From DUPQ01 sp964563155 (GTDB lineage: Bacteria > Bacillota > Clostridia > DUPQ01): a stretch of 64,000 nucleotides of DNA. Shown piece by piece: positions 7,305 through 15,962 of the stretch; position 1 is the first letter of the stretch, and every line of letters starts with the position of its first letter. The stretch is taken from contig CAZLVL010000015.1 of the NCBI GenBank assembly GCA_964563155.1, positions 1 to 64,000 of the forward strand, read 5' to 3'. The notes below the pieces were generated by a model. The model did not search any database. It was not told the origin of the DNA and saw only the letters and a program-made list of their open reading frames with translations. The translations under genes and the position numbers were made by a program.

Positions 7305-9284
7305 GACAAATTCTTCTAATTCCTCCAAACTTAAAACTTTGATATTTAACTCTTGAGCCTTTGTTAATTTACTTCCAGGATTTTCTCCTGCAATAACATA
7401 ATCTGTGTTTTTACTTACACTAGAGGTGACTTTTCCCCCTTTTTCTTCTAAAATCTTTTGTAGTTCACTTCTTTTATATTTTTCAAATGACCCAGTTATT
7501 ACAAAGGTTAAATCCTTTAGGCTCAAATCACTAGGTTTATCTTGAGTTAAGGCTCTTGTGTTAATATTATTGGCTTCTAAATTTATAATAATATTTTCAT
7601 TGGCAGGATTAGAAAAGAAATCGCTTATCCCTTTTGCAATTAAAGGACCAACTGTTTCAATAGATGTTAATTCTTCATAAGATGCATCTTTTAAAGCCTT
7701 TAAGCTTTTTAAGTTATCTGAAAATAAGCTAGCAATGGTCTTGCCTACATTATCAATACCTAAAGCAAATATTAAGCGGTCTAAATCCACATTTTTAGAG
7801 GCTTCTATTGCATTTAAGAGATTATCAACCTTTTTAGGCCCAAATCCTTTTAATTCTATGAGTTTATCTCTTTTTTCATGCAACTTATATATATCAAAAA
7901 TTGAATTTAAAAAGCCCTCTTTGTTCAAAAGCTCAATTGTAGCCCTACTTAAGCCTTCTATGTCCATGGCATCTTTTGAAGAAAAGTGTTCAATCCTTCT
8001 TAGGACTTGGCCAATACAAGAATAGTTACTACACTTATATGCTGCTTGATCTTCAACTTGTTCAACCTTATGGTCACAATAGGGACATTTTGATGGCATA
8101 GTAAATATAATTTCTTTACCATTTCTTTTTTCTTTGACACTTTTTAAAATGGTTGGAATTATGTCTCCCCCCTTATATACAACCACCTTATCATTTATCC
8201 TAATGTCCTTACTTTCAATATAGTTCATGTTATGAAGACTAGCTCTACTTACTGTAGACCCTGCAAGATAAACTGGTTTTAAAAGAGCATTTGGAGTTAA
8301 GACCCCTGTTCTTCCAATTTGCAAATATATATCTAATAAGTCTGTTTCAATCTCTTCTGGTGGAAACTTAAAAGCTACAGCCCATCTTGGAGCCTTAGCA
8401 GTAGAACCTAAAACTTCTCTATCATTTAAATTATTTATTTTTATAACTGCTCCATCTATTTCAAATTCAAATTTATTTCGAGATGAATTGATTTCCTTAA
8501 TTTTTTCATAGACCTTTGATATGTCATTTGTTACTATTTCAAGGTCATTTACGGGAAAACCCAGTTTATTTAAAAAGTCAAAGGATTCTTTATGATTTGA
8601 AAAAGTATAACCTTCTATCTTTTGAATATTAAAGACCTTTACTTTAAGCCTTCTATTTTTAGTTATGCTAGGATCAAGTTGTCTTAAAGAGCCTGCTGCT
8701 GCATTTCTTGGGTTGGCAAATAGTTTTGTGTTTTGTTCTCTAGCTTCTTCATTTAACTCTATAAAAGTGCTTTTACTCATATAGACTTCCCCTCTAACTA
8801 AAAGGTAATCTATTTTATTTCCACTTAGCTTTTTAGGTAAATTTTCTATAGTCCTAAGATTTACAGTTACATCTTCACCACTTATACCATCACCTCTGGT
8901 TAAGCCTAATACAAATTCATTATTTTCATATAGCAAGGTTACAGATAAGCCGTCTAATTTTTTTTCTAAAACATATTCTGGCTTTTCTATATCTTTTTTT
9001 ATTCTTTTATCAAAAGCAATTAGGTCTTCCAAAGAAAAAGCATTTGACAAACTTTCTAAAGGTACAGGATGCTTAATATTTTTTAAATTTTCAGAAGGCC
9101 TTCCACCAACTTTCAAAGTTGGAGAATCAGCTGATACAAACTGAGGATATTCTGCTTCTAGCTTTACTAATTCTTTATATAATTCATCGTATTCATAGTC
9201 ACTAATTTCAGAAATATCTTGTTCATGATATTTTTTATTGTAATAGTTAATTAATTTAACCAGTTCTTCCATTCTTTTTTTCAT
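7299..9284 (-). CDS. ligA: NAD-dependent DNA ligase LigA
   Basis: LigA seals nicks in DNA with NAD+ in replication and repair. With the ATG at 9282-9284 it is 661 residues, the normal length; a TTG 81 bases further upstream would add an unlikely hydrophobic, tyrosine-rich leader. Seen in order: the Ia domain with NYYNKKYHEQD and SDYEYDELY, adenylation motif EKKLDGLSV, TRGDGISGEDVT, FANPRNAAAGSLRQLD, the four-cysteine zinc finger (CPYC ... CSNYSC), HhH repeats (ELKGFGPKKV) and a C-terminal BRCT domain (FVITGSFEKYKRSELQ). It has no strong Shine-Dalgarno site before either start. It lies head to head with rpsT. Confidence 0.95.
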   Translation of the reverse strand: MKKRMEELVKLINYYNKKYHEQDISEISDYEYDELYKELVKLEAEYPQFVSADSPTLKVGGRPSENLKNIKHPVPLESLSNAFSLEDLIAFDKRIKKDIEKPEYVLEKKLDGLSVTLLYENNEFVLGLTRGDGISGEDVTVNLRTIENLPKKLSGNKIDYLLVRGEVYMSKSTFIELNEEAREQNTKLFANPRNAAAGSLRQLDPSITKNRRLKVKVFNIQKIEGYTFSNHKESFDFLNKLGFPVNDLEIVTNDISKVYEKIKEINSSRNKFEFEIDGAVIKINNLNDREVLGSTAKAPRWAVAFKFPPEEIETDLLDIYLQIGRTGVLTPNALLKPVYLAGSTVSRASLHNMNYIESKDIRINDKVVVYKGGDIIPTILKSVKEKRNGKEIIFTMPSKCPYCDHKVEQVEDQAAYKCSNYSCIGQVLRRIEHFSSKDAMDIEGLSRATIELLNKEGFLNSIFDIYKLHEKRDKLIELKGFGPKKVDNLLNAIEASKNVDLDRLIFALGIDNVGKTIASLFSDNLKSLKALKDASYEELTSIETVGPLIAKGISDFFSNPANENIIINLEANNINTRALTQDKPSDLSLKDLTFVITGSFEKYKRSELQKILEEKGGKVTSSVSKNTDYVIAGENPGSKLTKAQELNIKVLSLEELEEFVL

Positions 9285-9369
9285 ATAATAATAATAGCAT
9301 AATCTAGATTTATAGAGAATATTAAGAGGATAAAATATGATATTTTCCTTGAAAAGAAAGTGCAAATGA

Positions 9370-9398
9370 TTGCATAAATACCTATCTTATGTTATATT
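9370..9398 (+). promoter_or_regulatory. Extended -10 promoter of rpsT
   Basis: TATATT (9393-9398) preceded by TG forms an extended -10. The -35 element TTGCAT (9370-9375), 17 bp away, is weak. The leader before the rpsT start is about 25 bases. Confidence 0.5.
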
Positions 9399-9428
9399 TT
9401 AAGAAATTTTTATTGGAGGTAATTAAAT

Positions 9429-9674
9429 TTGGCAAACAGTATTTCAGCTGAAAAAAGAGCAAGAGCAAATGCAAAAAAGAGATTGTACAACACTTCAGCA
9501 AAATCATCTTACAGAAAGGCTTTAAAAAAAGCTTTACTTGCTATAGAAAATGATTCAGAAGACAAAGATAGTCTTATAAAAGAAGCCATTAAACAAACAG
9601 ATATGGCAGCCAGCAAAGGTCTTATTCACAAGAACAAAGCTTCAAGAATTAAAAGCAAAATGTCAACCAAATAA
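9429..9674 (+). CDS. rpsT: 30S ribosomal protein S20, TTG start
   Basis: S20 binds 16S rRNA in the 30S body. The 81-residue, lysine-rich helical protein matches the family throughout: ANSISAEKRARANAKKR at the start, YRKALKKAL in the middle and GLIHKNKASRIKSKM at the end. The start codon is TTG, nine bases after a perfect GGAGG (9415-9419); no ATG is possible without losing the conserved N-terminus. E. coli rpsT also starts with UUG, where the weak codon is part of its autogenous control. The gene is monocistronic here, divergent from ligA and convergent with the UroD-like gene. Confidence 0.96.
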   Translation: MANSISAEKRARANAKKRLYNTSAKSSYRKALKKALLAIENDSEDKDSLIKEAIKQTDMAASKGLIHKNKASRIKSKMSTK

Positions 9675-9703
9675 TGATTGACATTCTTTAATTTCATAAA
9701 TAT

Positions 9704-9740
9704 AAAGGATGTTTTAGATAGCCTGGCGCATCCATCCTTT
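9704..9740 (+). terminator. rpsT terminator overlapping the convergent gene
   Basis: AAAGGATG (9704-9711) pairs with CATCCTTT (9733-9740) and is followed by ATTTTTTTT. The 21-base loop is long. The 3' half lies inside the last codons of the convergent UroD-like gene. Confidence 0.6.
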
Positions 9741-10835
9741 ATTTTTTTTGTCCAAAGGTTCTCTTCCTAGTATTTCTCTTCCCATTTTCACATAATATCT
9801 ATAAAGCTCTAATGAAGAACCATTGGGTATTCTATGGTCTAATCCAAAGACAATACCACCTTCTTGCATTGATTTTTGCATCTTGTGTTCTAGTTCTCTT
9901 AGTACTGCTAGTTTACTATCTCTAAGTACAAATTTATCAATTCCACCTTTTAGTGATAATTTTTTTCCATACTTATTATGTATTGTAACAATATCCATAC
10001 CTGCTGCAGGCTCATTAGGATACATTTGATTTAGGCCACACTTTAAAAATGAATCAATTACTGAATTCATATTCCCATCAGAATCTTGTGAAAATATAGC
10101 AGTTCCTCTTTCTTTAAAAGCATCCCATACCTTTAAATAGTAGGGTTGTAAAAATTCTTCGATATGGTTTGGTCCAATTAAAGATCCTGATTTTCCGGCC
10201 ATATCTTCATGAATTGACAAATGGTCTACTACTAAATATTCAGAAATCCTATCTAAAATCTTTAAGGCTGTGTCAGAGGCAGTGTCTAGTATATCTTTTA
10301 TTAACTCAGGCTCATCATAAAAGGCATAACTTAATTCTTCTTCTCCCATAAGTTGTCTAGGTAAATCAAAGCCTCCTGGTATGGGTGCTCTTACTAAGTA
10401 TCCTTCTTTTTGTTTTTGAGCAGCATTTTTCACATCATTATAGTCAATTCTTTTTTCATCAAATTCATAAAAGTGTTTAATTTTTAACCAATCATCCATA
10501 GTTTTAACAGGATAATTCATTGGTAAAGGAATGGTTGCAGAAAACTTAATAAGCTTCATCTTTCTACCTAGACCATCTAAGGTTATTTTATAATCTTCTG
10601 TCTCTTCTAGCACCTTCTCTTTAGGGGCATTAAAAACATCAAATTGAGCACCACAATTAATATATGGCACATAATCCCAATCAAAGGCTGTCATGTTTAA
10701 TTCATCCTCTGTGGCACCTTGGGCAATCCATTCTTCTTCTAATCCAATTAAGGGTCCGAATAATTCTACAAACATTCTTTTTTCATTTGATTGAAATGTT
10801 ACATAATCTATATATTCTTCTCTTGTCCAGCGCAT
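9714..10835 (-). CDS. Uroporphyrinogen decarboxylase-family protein (UroD/MtaA-like)
   Basis: This is a 373-residue protein of the UroD superfamily, which includes heme-pathway decarboxylases and many corrinoid-linked methyltransferases. Features include RAPIPGGFDLPRQLMG, SIHEDMAGKSGSLIGPNH, SQDSDGN and the C-terminal GLDHRIPNGSSLELYRYYV. No heme or corrinoid gene is nearby, and the sequence does not look like canonical HemE, so a methyltransferase or demethylase role on an unknown small molecule is the better guess. It lies between holA and rpsT, which are usually adjacent, with its own extended -10 element upstream. The C-terminal codons overlap the rpsT terminator. Confidence 0.8.
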   Translation of the reverse strand: MRWTREEYIDYVTFQSNEKRMFVELFGPLIGLEEEWIAQGATEDELNMTAFDWDYVPYINCGAQFDVFNAPKEKVLEETEDYKITLDGLGRKMKLIKFSATIPLPMNYPVKTMDDWLKIKHFYEFDEKRIDYNDVKNAAQKQKEGYLVRAPIPGGFDLPRQLMGEEELSYAFYDEPELIKDILDTASDTALKILDRISEYLVVDHLSIHEDMAGKSGSLIGPNHIEEFLQPYYLKVWDAFKERGTAIFSQDSDGNMNSVIDSFLKCGLNQMYPNEPAAGMDIVTIHNKYGKKLSLKGGIDKFVLRDSKLAVLRELEHKMQKSMQEGGIVFGLDHRIPNGSSLELYRYYVKMGREILGREPLDKKNKGWMRQAI

Positions 10836-10864
10836 AGTTACCTCTTTATTTTCAAATTATTTGA

Positions 10865-10870
10865 ATTATA
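10865..10870 (-). promoter_or_regulatory. Possible extended -10 for the UroD-like gene
   Basis: TATAAT preceded by TGC lies in the 57-bp gap after holA, about 30 bases before the start codon. I see no good -35 element, so this depends on the extended -10 alone. Confidence 0.35.
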
Positions 10871-10892
10871 GCATAGATAAAAAAAATAGGGC

Positions 10893-11855
10893 TTAATAAC
10901 TAGTTATTTTAGAAAATATCGTATATAGTCCACTCTCTTGATCTATTTTTCCACTTTTAAACAAATGGTCATTTTCTTTTATGCTTTCTAGTATTTCTAC
11001 CAAGTTTTCAATTTTAAAGTTTCTTCCACATTCAATTTGTTTCTTTTGTTTAAAATCATTACTAAAGGTGATGTCATTTACCTTTAGATAATATATATCT
11101 GCAAAATGATTAAATAACAAGGTTGAAAAATATGGCAAACCATATTTCAAAGAAGATAAGTCTTTGTATGTTTCTAAAGCTTTATCAAAGTTCTTACTAC
11201 AAAGATAATTAGTCAATTCATAAGCTCTAGTATCTATGGTACCTGTAGATAAAAGCTTAATATCCTCAGCTTTAACTTCTTTTTCATCTTTAAGGTATAA
11301 AAGAAGTTTTTGAATATTTTGATTTATAAAAGACATGTTAGAACCTGAATATTCTAACAATAAATCTACATTTGAACTGGATATTTGCTTCTTCTCTTTT
11401 GTAAAAGTATCTTTAATGAATTTTTTTAAATCATAGGGCTTCGGGGTCTTAAATTCATAGGAAAACTTATTATCTTTAAAATACTTATATACCTTGGTGT
11501 TCTTTTGTAAATCCTTTTCTAAAAACACTATATAGTAATCTTCAATTATATGGTCTTTTAGGTCTAAGAGCATGTTTGCATCCTCAAATTTGTTAGAAAA
11601 AAGATTACAATTAAAACACTTTATAAATTTACTTGTACCAAAAAATGAATAAGTGCTAACTTGGTCTAAAATTTCTTTAGCACTATTAACTTCATTTATG
11701 GATATATATTCAAAGTCTAAACCTTTAGACTTTGCAATACTTGTTTTAAGAACATTAAAAACCATATTCATTAGATACTCTTCTTCTCCATGCAAAAGAT
11801 ATATCTTCTTAAATTCTTTATTCATAATTTCATCTTTAATAGTCTGGTAATCCAT
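10893..11855 (-). CDS. holA: DNA polymerase III subunit delta
   Basis: The delta subunit of the clamp loader opens the sliding clamp. The 320-residue protein has the HolA pattern: KKIYLLHGEEEYLMN at the start, the AAA-like domain with a degenerate sequence and no Walker A, KYFKDNKFSYEFKTPKPYDLKKFI, and the C-terminal collar region (TNYLCSKNFDKAL). Family conservation is low, so the call rests on this pattern and on the conserved neighbour comEC, 17 bp upstream. The usual next gene rpsT is separated from it by the UroD-like gene. Confidence 0.9.
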   Translation of the reverse strand: MDYQTIKDEIMNKEFKKIYLLHGEEEYLMNMVFNVLKTSIAKSKGLDFEYISINEVNSAKEILDQVSTYSFFGTSKFIKCFNCNLFSNKFEDANMLLDLKDHIIEDYYIVFLEKDLQKNTKVYKYFKDNKFSYEFKTPKPYDLKKFIKDTFTKEKKQISSSNVDLLLEYSGSNMSFINQNIQKLLLYLKDEKEVKAEDIKLLSTGTIDTRAYELTNYLCSKNFDKALETYKDLSSLKYGLPYFSTLLFNHFADIYYLKVNDITFSNDFKQKKQIECGRNFKIENLVEILESIKENDHLFKSGKIDQESGLYTIFSKITSY

Positions 11856-11872
11856 AAATCAATCTTATCACA

Positions 11873-14221
11873 TTATTTCTCTTTAAAAATATAAAAGTTA
11901 TTTGACAAGATATATATCTCTATACTTCCATCATAATCGGTTCTAAGTATTTTAATTTTGTTTTGAGTAAAAACATCAATAGTGCTCTCATGGGGTAAGT
12001 TATATGAATTGTTTAAACCTACAGATATAATACCTGTGGATAATCTCTGGTTTTTAAATTGAGAATGGGATAGCTTTTTAGAATCCCCATGATGAGGAAG
12101 CTTTAGAATATCTATATCTTGTAAGATGTGATTCATCTTACTTATATCTCCATCACCTGTAAATAGGAGATTAATGCCTTTAATACTTACTTTTAGCATC
12201 ATTGATGCATCATTAATATCCTTGTACTTATATTTTCTATCTGGACTTAATACATCAATTTTAAAGGCCTTACCTTGAATATAGTCCTTATATTCCAACT
12301 CTTTTACTTGTAAACCCTCATACTCTTTAATTTCTTCTATTAAACTAGCATTTTTGTCAAAGTTTGTTAAGGGAAAATATATATTATTAACCTTAAATTC
12401 ATCAAGTAAATTAAAGATAGCCCCACAATGGTCCTGGTCTCCATGACTTATAAATATACCATCTAGTTTATTTCCAGCATAATATGCTATAACAGATGGA
12501 CTTATATATGTTCCTGTATCAATTAAATAGGTTTTTCCATTAGATAAAGAAATCATACAACTATCTCCTTGACCTACATCTAAAAAAACTACCTTTGAAG
12601 AATATATAAATATGCTAGATAAGGTTAAAACAAGAAGTAATATAAAAAGTGTAAGATGATAATGAATCTTTTTAAAAAGGTCTTTATTTAAAAACAAAAA
12701 AACTATCAAGATACTTAGTGTTATCAAAACATAATGAAAATCTTTTAAGTAAAAATATGCATTTTCCCAAGATGCTACATTCTCTGCTATTTTCATAATT
12801 AAATTAGAGGAAACTTCAAAGATTTTTAAAAAGAAAGTAGGATAGATGGGACTTAGCCAAAGAGATAAAATCATAGGTAAAATAAATGGCAGGGCTAATA
12901 AATTAGATATAAGTGAATAGCTATAGACAATATGAAACAATTTGTAATTTAGAAGAAATATTCCAGGTAATACACTTATAGAAATTAAAATATTTCTTAT
13001 TGATTTATTAAGAATTATTGAAACTTTACTTTTTTTAAGTCTTTCATATTGCAAAGATAAATAAGTATTATTCTTTAAGTCACTACCTTCTATCTTTGAA
13101 TTTAAAGATGAAGTGATTTTTTTAAAACCTTTGTTTACTATTGGCTGAAAAATAATAATGCTTAATATTGCTCCATAAGAGAGTAAAAAGGATAAATCAA
13201 ACAATATTAGAGGGTTAAATAGATAAACCAACAAAACTGATAAAGAAAAAGATATATACTTGTTTTTATCCAAGTTGAAGATATCTGCAATACAAATTCC
13301 CATTAAAGCTATAAAGGATCTGATTGCTCCAGTTGATAAACCTGTAAAGACAAGAAAGAATAGGCATATTAATATTAATGGAATTAAAACAAATATCTTG
13401 TTTTTGCTCATATATTTTAAAGCCTTATAAAGGGGATAAATTAATAAAGAAAAATGGGTGCCAGAAATTGAGAATAGATGGGATAAGCCTGAGATTAGAA
13501 GTTTATCTTTTAATATTTTATCTTGATAATCATAATTACCAGAAATTAGTTTTTTAGCTAAATTATAACTTTCCCCTTCTAAGCGAACTTTTGCTCTATC
13601 TAAAAACTGACTTTGGAGTTTTTCAACCAAAGTGTATAATTTGTTCTCTCCAAGCTTCTTTATATCACTTTTATTAAAGTATATTGTTGCTGATATGTTT
13701 TTAGCATAAGTGGATAGGATATTATCAACTTGGCCCTTATTAAAATTAGTTTTTGGCTTTGAAAATGAACCTTTTACTTGAACAAAGTCTCCTAATACAA
13801 AGCTATCTATCAAACTCAAATCTCTAGTTTCAGCTATATACTTAAAAGTTTTTGTCTGAACTTCAAATCTTAGGGATTTATCTAAGTAATCAACCTTACA
13901 GATATACCCTTCTATTGTTGCTTGCTTAACTTTTAAATAAACATTGCCTTTAGAATTAGTATTATCTTTAAGATCCCTATCTATTCTATCAAAAGCAAGC
14001 AGGGTATATGTGAAAAAGATAGCTCCTACGAAAAGAAAATACAGTAAGGTAAAAGCTTTTGTTTTCCATTTTTCTTTATCTTTATGTGCAAGCACAAGAA
14101 AAATAAAAGTTAAAGCAAAAACCATAGTTACTATAGAGAAGATTTCTCTTCTTGTAAATAAAAGTATTCCCAAACTAGCAAAGATTGAAGTAAAAGGTAT
14201 AAAAAGTCTCTTTGTTTTCAT
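11873..14221 (-). CDS. comEC: ComEC/Rec2 DNA-uptake channel protein
   Basis: ComEC forms the membrane channel for transforming DNA. The protein has an N-terminal membrane pair, an OB-like DUF4131 part, the multi-helix competence domain (SHLFSISGTHFSLLIYPLY, LFFLVFTGLSTGAIRSFIAL) and a C-terminal metallo-beta-lactamase domain (FLDVGQGDSCMI, ISHGDQDHCGAI, LPHHGDS). With the ATG at 14219-14221 it has 782 residues. A TTG at 14245 would lie inside the hairpin that precedes the gene, and neither start has a Shine-Dalgarno site. It belongs to the common comEC-holA pair. Other competence genes are not in the window, so competence itself cannot be inferred. Confidence 0.94.
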   Translation of the reverse strand: MKTKRLFIPFTSIFASLGILLFTRREIFSIVTMVFALTFIFLVLAHKDKEKWKTKAFTLLYFLFVGAIFFTYTLLAFDRIDRDLKDNTNSKGNVYLKVKQATIEGYICKVDYLDKSLRFEVQTKTFKYIAETRDLSLIDSFVLGDFVQVKGSFSKPKTNFNKGQVDNILSTYAKNISATIYFNKSDIKKLGENKLYTLVEKLQSQFLDRAKVRLEGESYNLAKKLISGNYDYQDKILKDKLLISGLSHLFSISGTHFSLLIYPLYKALKYMSKNKIFVLIPLILICLFFLVFTGLSTGAIRSFIALMGICIADIFNLDKNKYISFSLSVLLVYLFNPLILFDLSFLLSYGAILSIIIFQPIVNKGFKKITSSLNSKIEGSDLKNNTYLSLQYERLKKSKVSIILNKSIRNILISISVLPGIFLLNYKLFHIVYSYSLISNLLALPFILPMILSLWLSPIYPTFFLKIFEVSSNLIMKIAENVASWENAYFYLKDFHYVLITLSILIVFLFLNKDLFKKIHYHLTLFILLLVLTLSSIFIYSSKVVFLDVGQGDSCMISLSNGKTYLIDTGTYISPSVIAYYAGNKLDGIFISHGDQDHCGAIFNLLDEFKVNNIYFPLTNFDKNASLIEEIKEYEGLQVKELEYKDYIQGKAFKIDVLSPDRKYKYKDINDASMMLKVSIKGINLLFTGDGDISKMNHILQDIDILKLPHHGDSKKLSHSQFKNQRLSTGIISVGLNNSYNLPHESTIDVFTQNKIKILRTDYDGSIEIYILSNNFYIFKEK

Positions 14222-14225
14222 ATAA

Positions 14226-14254
14226 AAATAATACTTGGAATACAAGTATTATTT
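14226..14254 (-). terminator. Intrinsic terminator of the aminosugar operon, abutting comEC
   Basis: A perfect 12-bp stem (AAATAATACTTG and its complement) with a 5-base loop runs into TTTTTAT on the minus strand. It lies 23 bp after the GH123-like gene and only 4 bp before the comEC start codon. The stem is AT-rich but long. Confidence 0.75.
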
Positions 14255-14276
14255 AAGTTACAAATCTATATTATTT

Positions 14277-15962
14277 TTATCCTTCTAACTTATCTTTTAT
14301 AGCCTTATTTACTTTGTGTCTGAGATTTAAGAGGTATGAAGTATTTTGTGGATATTGATAAAAGGTAATCTCATCAAAGTTATTAGTTTTATCTAATTCA
14401 TCTTCAATTAAGGACATTACTTCTTCATAAGAGCTTAGTTTTTCTAAGGTCTTAAAAGCCCTCATATCTGTTAGTGCTTCATTAAAGACTAATAGCCTTG
14501 TAGATTTTAAGGGTTTTCTATCAAAGCCTGGATAAACACTATAGGCATCTCCAGAAGGTGTAAAAAAGTCTCCATCATTTATCATAAAAGGGTTAAGTAA
14601 CTTTCTTGAAAACTGATTGTAATAGAAGTTGTAGCCCCAATGTAAAAAGCCTTTAATGTGATATTTATATAACTGTAACCCAATAATACGATTTCTATAT
14701 GCAGGCATTGCAATAAATCTATTACTAACAAGTCTGTTTTGTCCTCCACAATAATAGGCCCAAAGATCCTTTACTTCTTTATCTATAAATTTATGAATCT
14801 TATCTGTAGCAGGTATAGGATTTGATACTACCTTTTTTTCATAAAATTCAATATCAGATAAGGCATCTGTTACTAAATAGCCATCTAAAAGGTCAATAAT
14901 ACTATTTTTAGCTGCTAAGTAATTGTCTAAGGTTGTTTCTTTAGGCTCATCAGATATGTGGAAGAAACACTTCTTATCTATTCCTTTGTTTTTTAAATAT
15001 TTAAGTAAATTAGATATAAAGTCTCTTAGAAAACTAATGTATTCTTTAGAAGTAGCATCTGTATCCCATCCAAATATTCTTCTTTCTTTTCCATCAACTA
15101 AAGCCATTACCTTTGGAGCATGTTTAGCTCCCCACTGGGTGAAAAAGTGAGATATTTCAAAATACTCAAAGCCTATTTCAAGACACATATCTACCCATCT
15201 ATCTAAAAGACTATAGTCATACTTATATCCACCTTTAGTAACTTCCACCTTAACCAATTGCATTGTAGGTCTTTCTCCCCCAATTTTAGTATCTAAAGGA
15301 GGTGTTAGCACAGGGGTTAATATAGCATTAACACCATATTCTTTGGCTGTTTTAAGAAAGTCTTTCATAATGCTAAAATGTTGATCAGACAAAAAATCTA
15401 TATTATAGTAGGAAGCTAAACAATCTCCATGGAACCATTGGGTAAAGATAAGGTCTTGGCTTTCTAGCTTTTTATCGATTATTTCAATTTTTATAGAATT
15501 ATCCAGTACTAAGTCCCCTTCTTTGTTGTAAAAAGAATAGGCTATTTCATGTAAGCCCTTAAACTTATCATTCTTTTCCAAATCTACTTCAACCCACAAG
15601 GTCTGTAAGGTATCAGGAACAAAATATACATTATCTTCTTTGTCATATTCTTCTAAAATATCAGGAACCATTTGCCCACTTTCAATCATATAATCTTCTT
15701 TGTCTGTATTTCTATAAATTGGAAATCTACAAGCTACATGCTCCACCTTGTAAACCTTTATAAATTCTTCCAGTTCAGAGTCAAATTTGAAAAACAGGGG
15801 TACCTTATCTCTTAACTCTTGGTGTAATACAGTATAGGCAATTTGAAAATTTATTTTTTCATTTTTTAAAGCACTTATTGATTCTATACTAGAAAAAGAA
15901 TCTATTTTATCTGTAAATAGGCATTTTTCTAAAGATGAAAGGTTCTTGCATACATATTTCAT
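14277..15962 (-). CDS. GH123-like (DUF4091) glycoside hydrolase, probable cytoplasmic beta-N-acetylgalactosaminidase
   Basis: This 561-residue protein has the DUF4091/GH123 architecture: an N-terminal beta-rich region (to about 160), a TIM-barrel catalytic part (about 170-440) and a C-terminal region ending with RLLVFNEALTDMRAFKTLEKL. The motif HISDEP carries Asp338-Glu339; GH123 enzymes use adjacent Asp and Glu in substrate-assisted cleavage of beta-GalNAc. WFHGDCLASYY and ISHFFTQWG also fit the barrel. There is no signal peptide, so the substrate must be imported. Its ATG overlaps the nahK stop (ATGA), and nagB lies upstream in the same operon, which supports an amino-sugar substrate. Exact linkage specificity is not shown. 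Confidence 0.8.
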   Translation of the reverse strand: MKYVCKNLSSLEKCLFTDKIDSFSSIESISALKNEKINFQIAYTVLHQELRDKVPLFFKFDSELEEFIKVYKVEHVACRFPIYRNTDKEDYMIESGQMVPDILEEYDKEDNVYFVPDTLQTLWVEVDLEKNDKFKGLHEIAYSFYNKEGDLVLDNSIKIEIIDKKLESQDLIFTQWFHGDCLASYYNIDFLSDQHFSIMKDFLKTAKEYGVNAILTPVLTPPLDTKIGGERPTMQLVKVEVTKGGYKYDYSLLDRWVDMCLEIGFEYFEISHFFTQWGAKHAPKVMALVDGKERRIFGWDTDATSKEYISFLRDFISNLLKYLKNKGIDKKCFFHISDEPKETTLDNYLAAKNSIIDLLDGYLVTDALSDIEFYEKKVVSNPIPATDKIHKFIDKEVKDLWAYYCGGQNRLVSNRFIAMPAYRNRIIGLQLYKYHIKGFLHWGYNFYYNQFSRKLLNPFMINDGDFFTPSGDAYSVYPGFDRKPLKSTRLLVFNEALTDMRAFKTLEKLSSYEEVMSLIEDELDKTNNFDEITFYQYPQNTSYLLNLRHKVNKAIKDKLEG

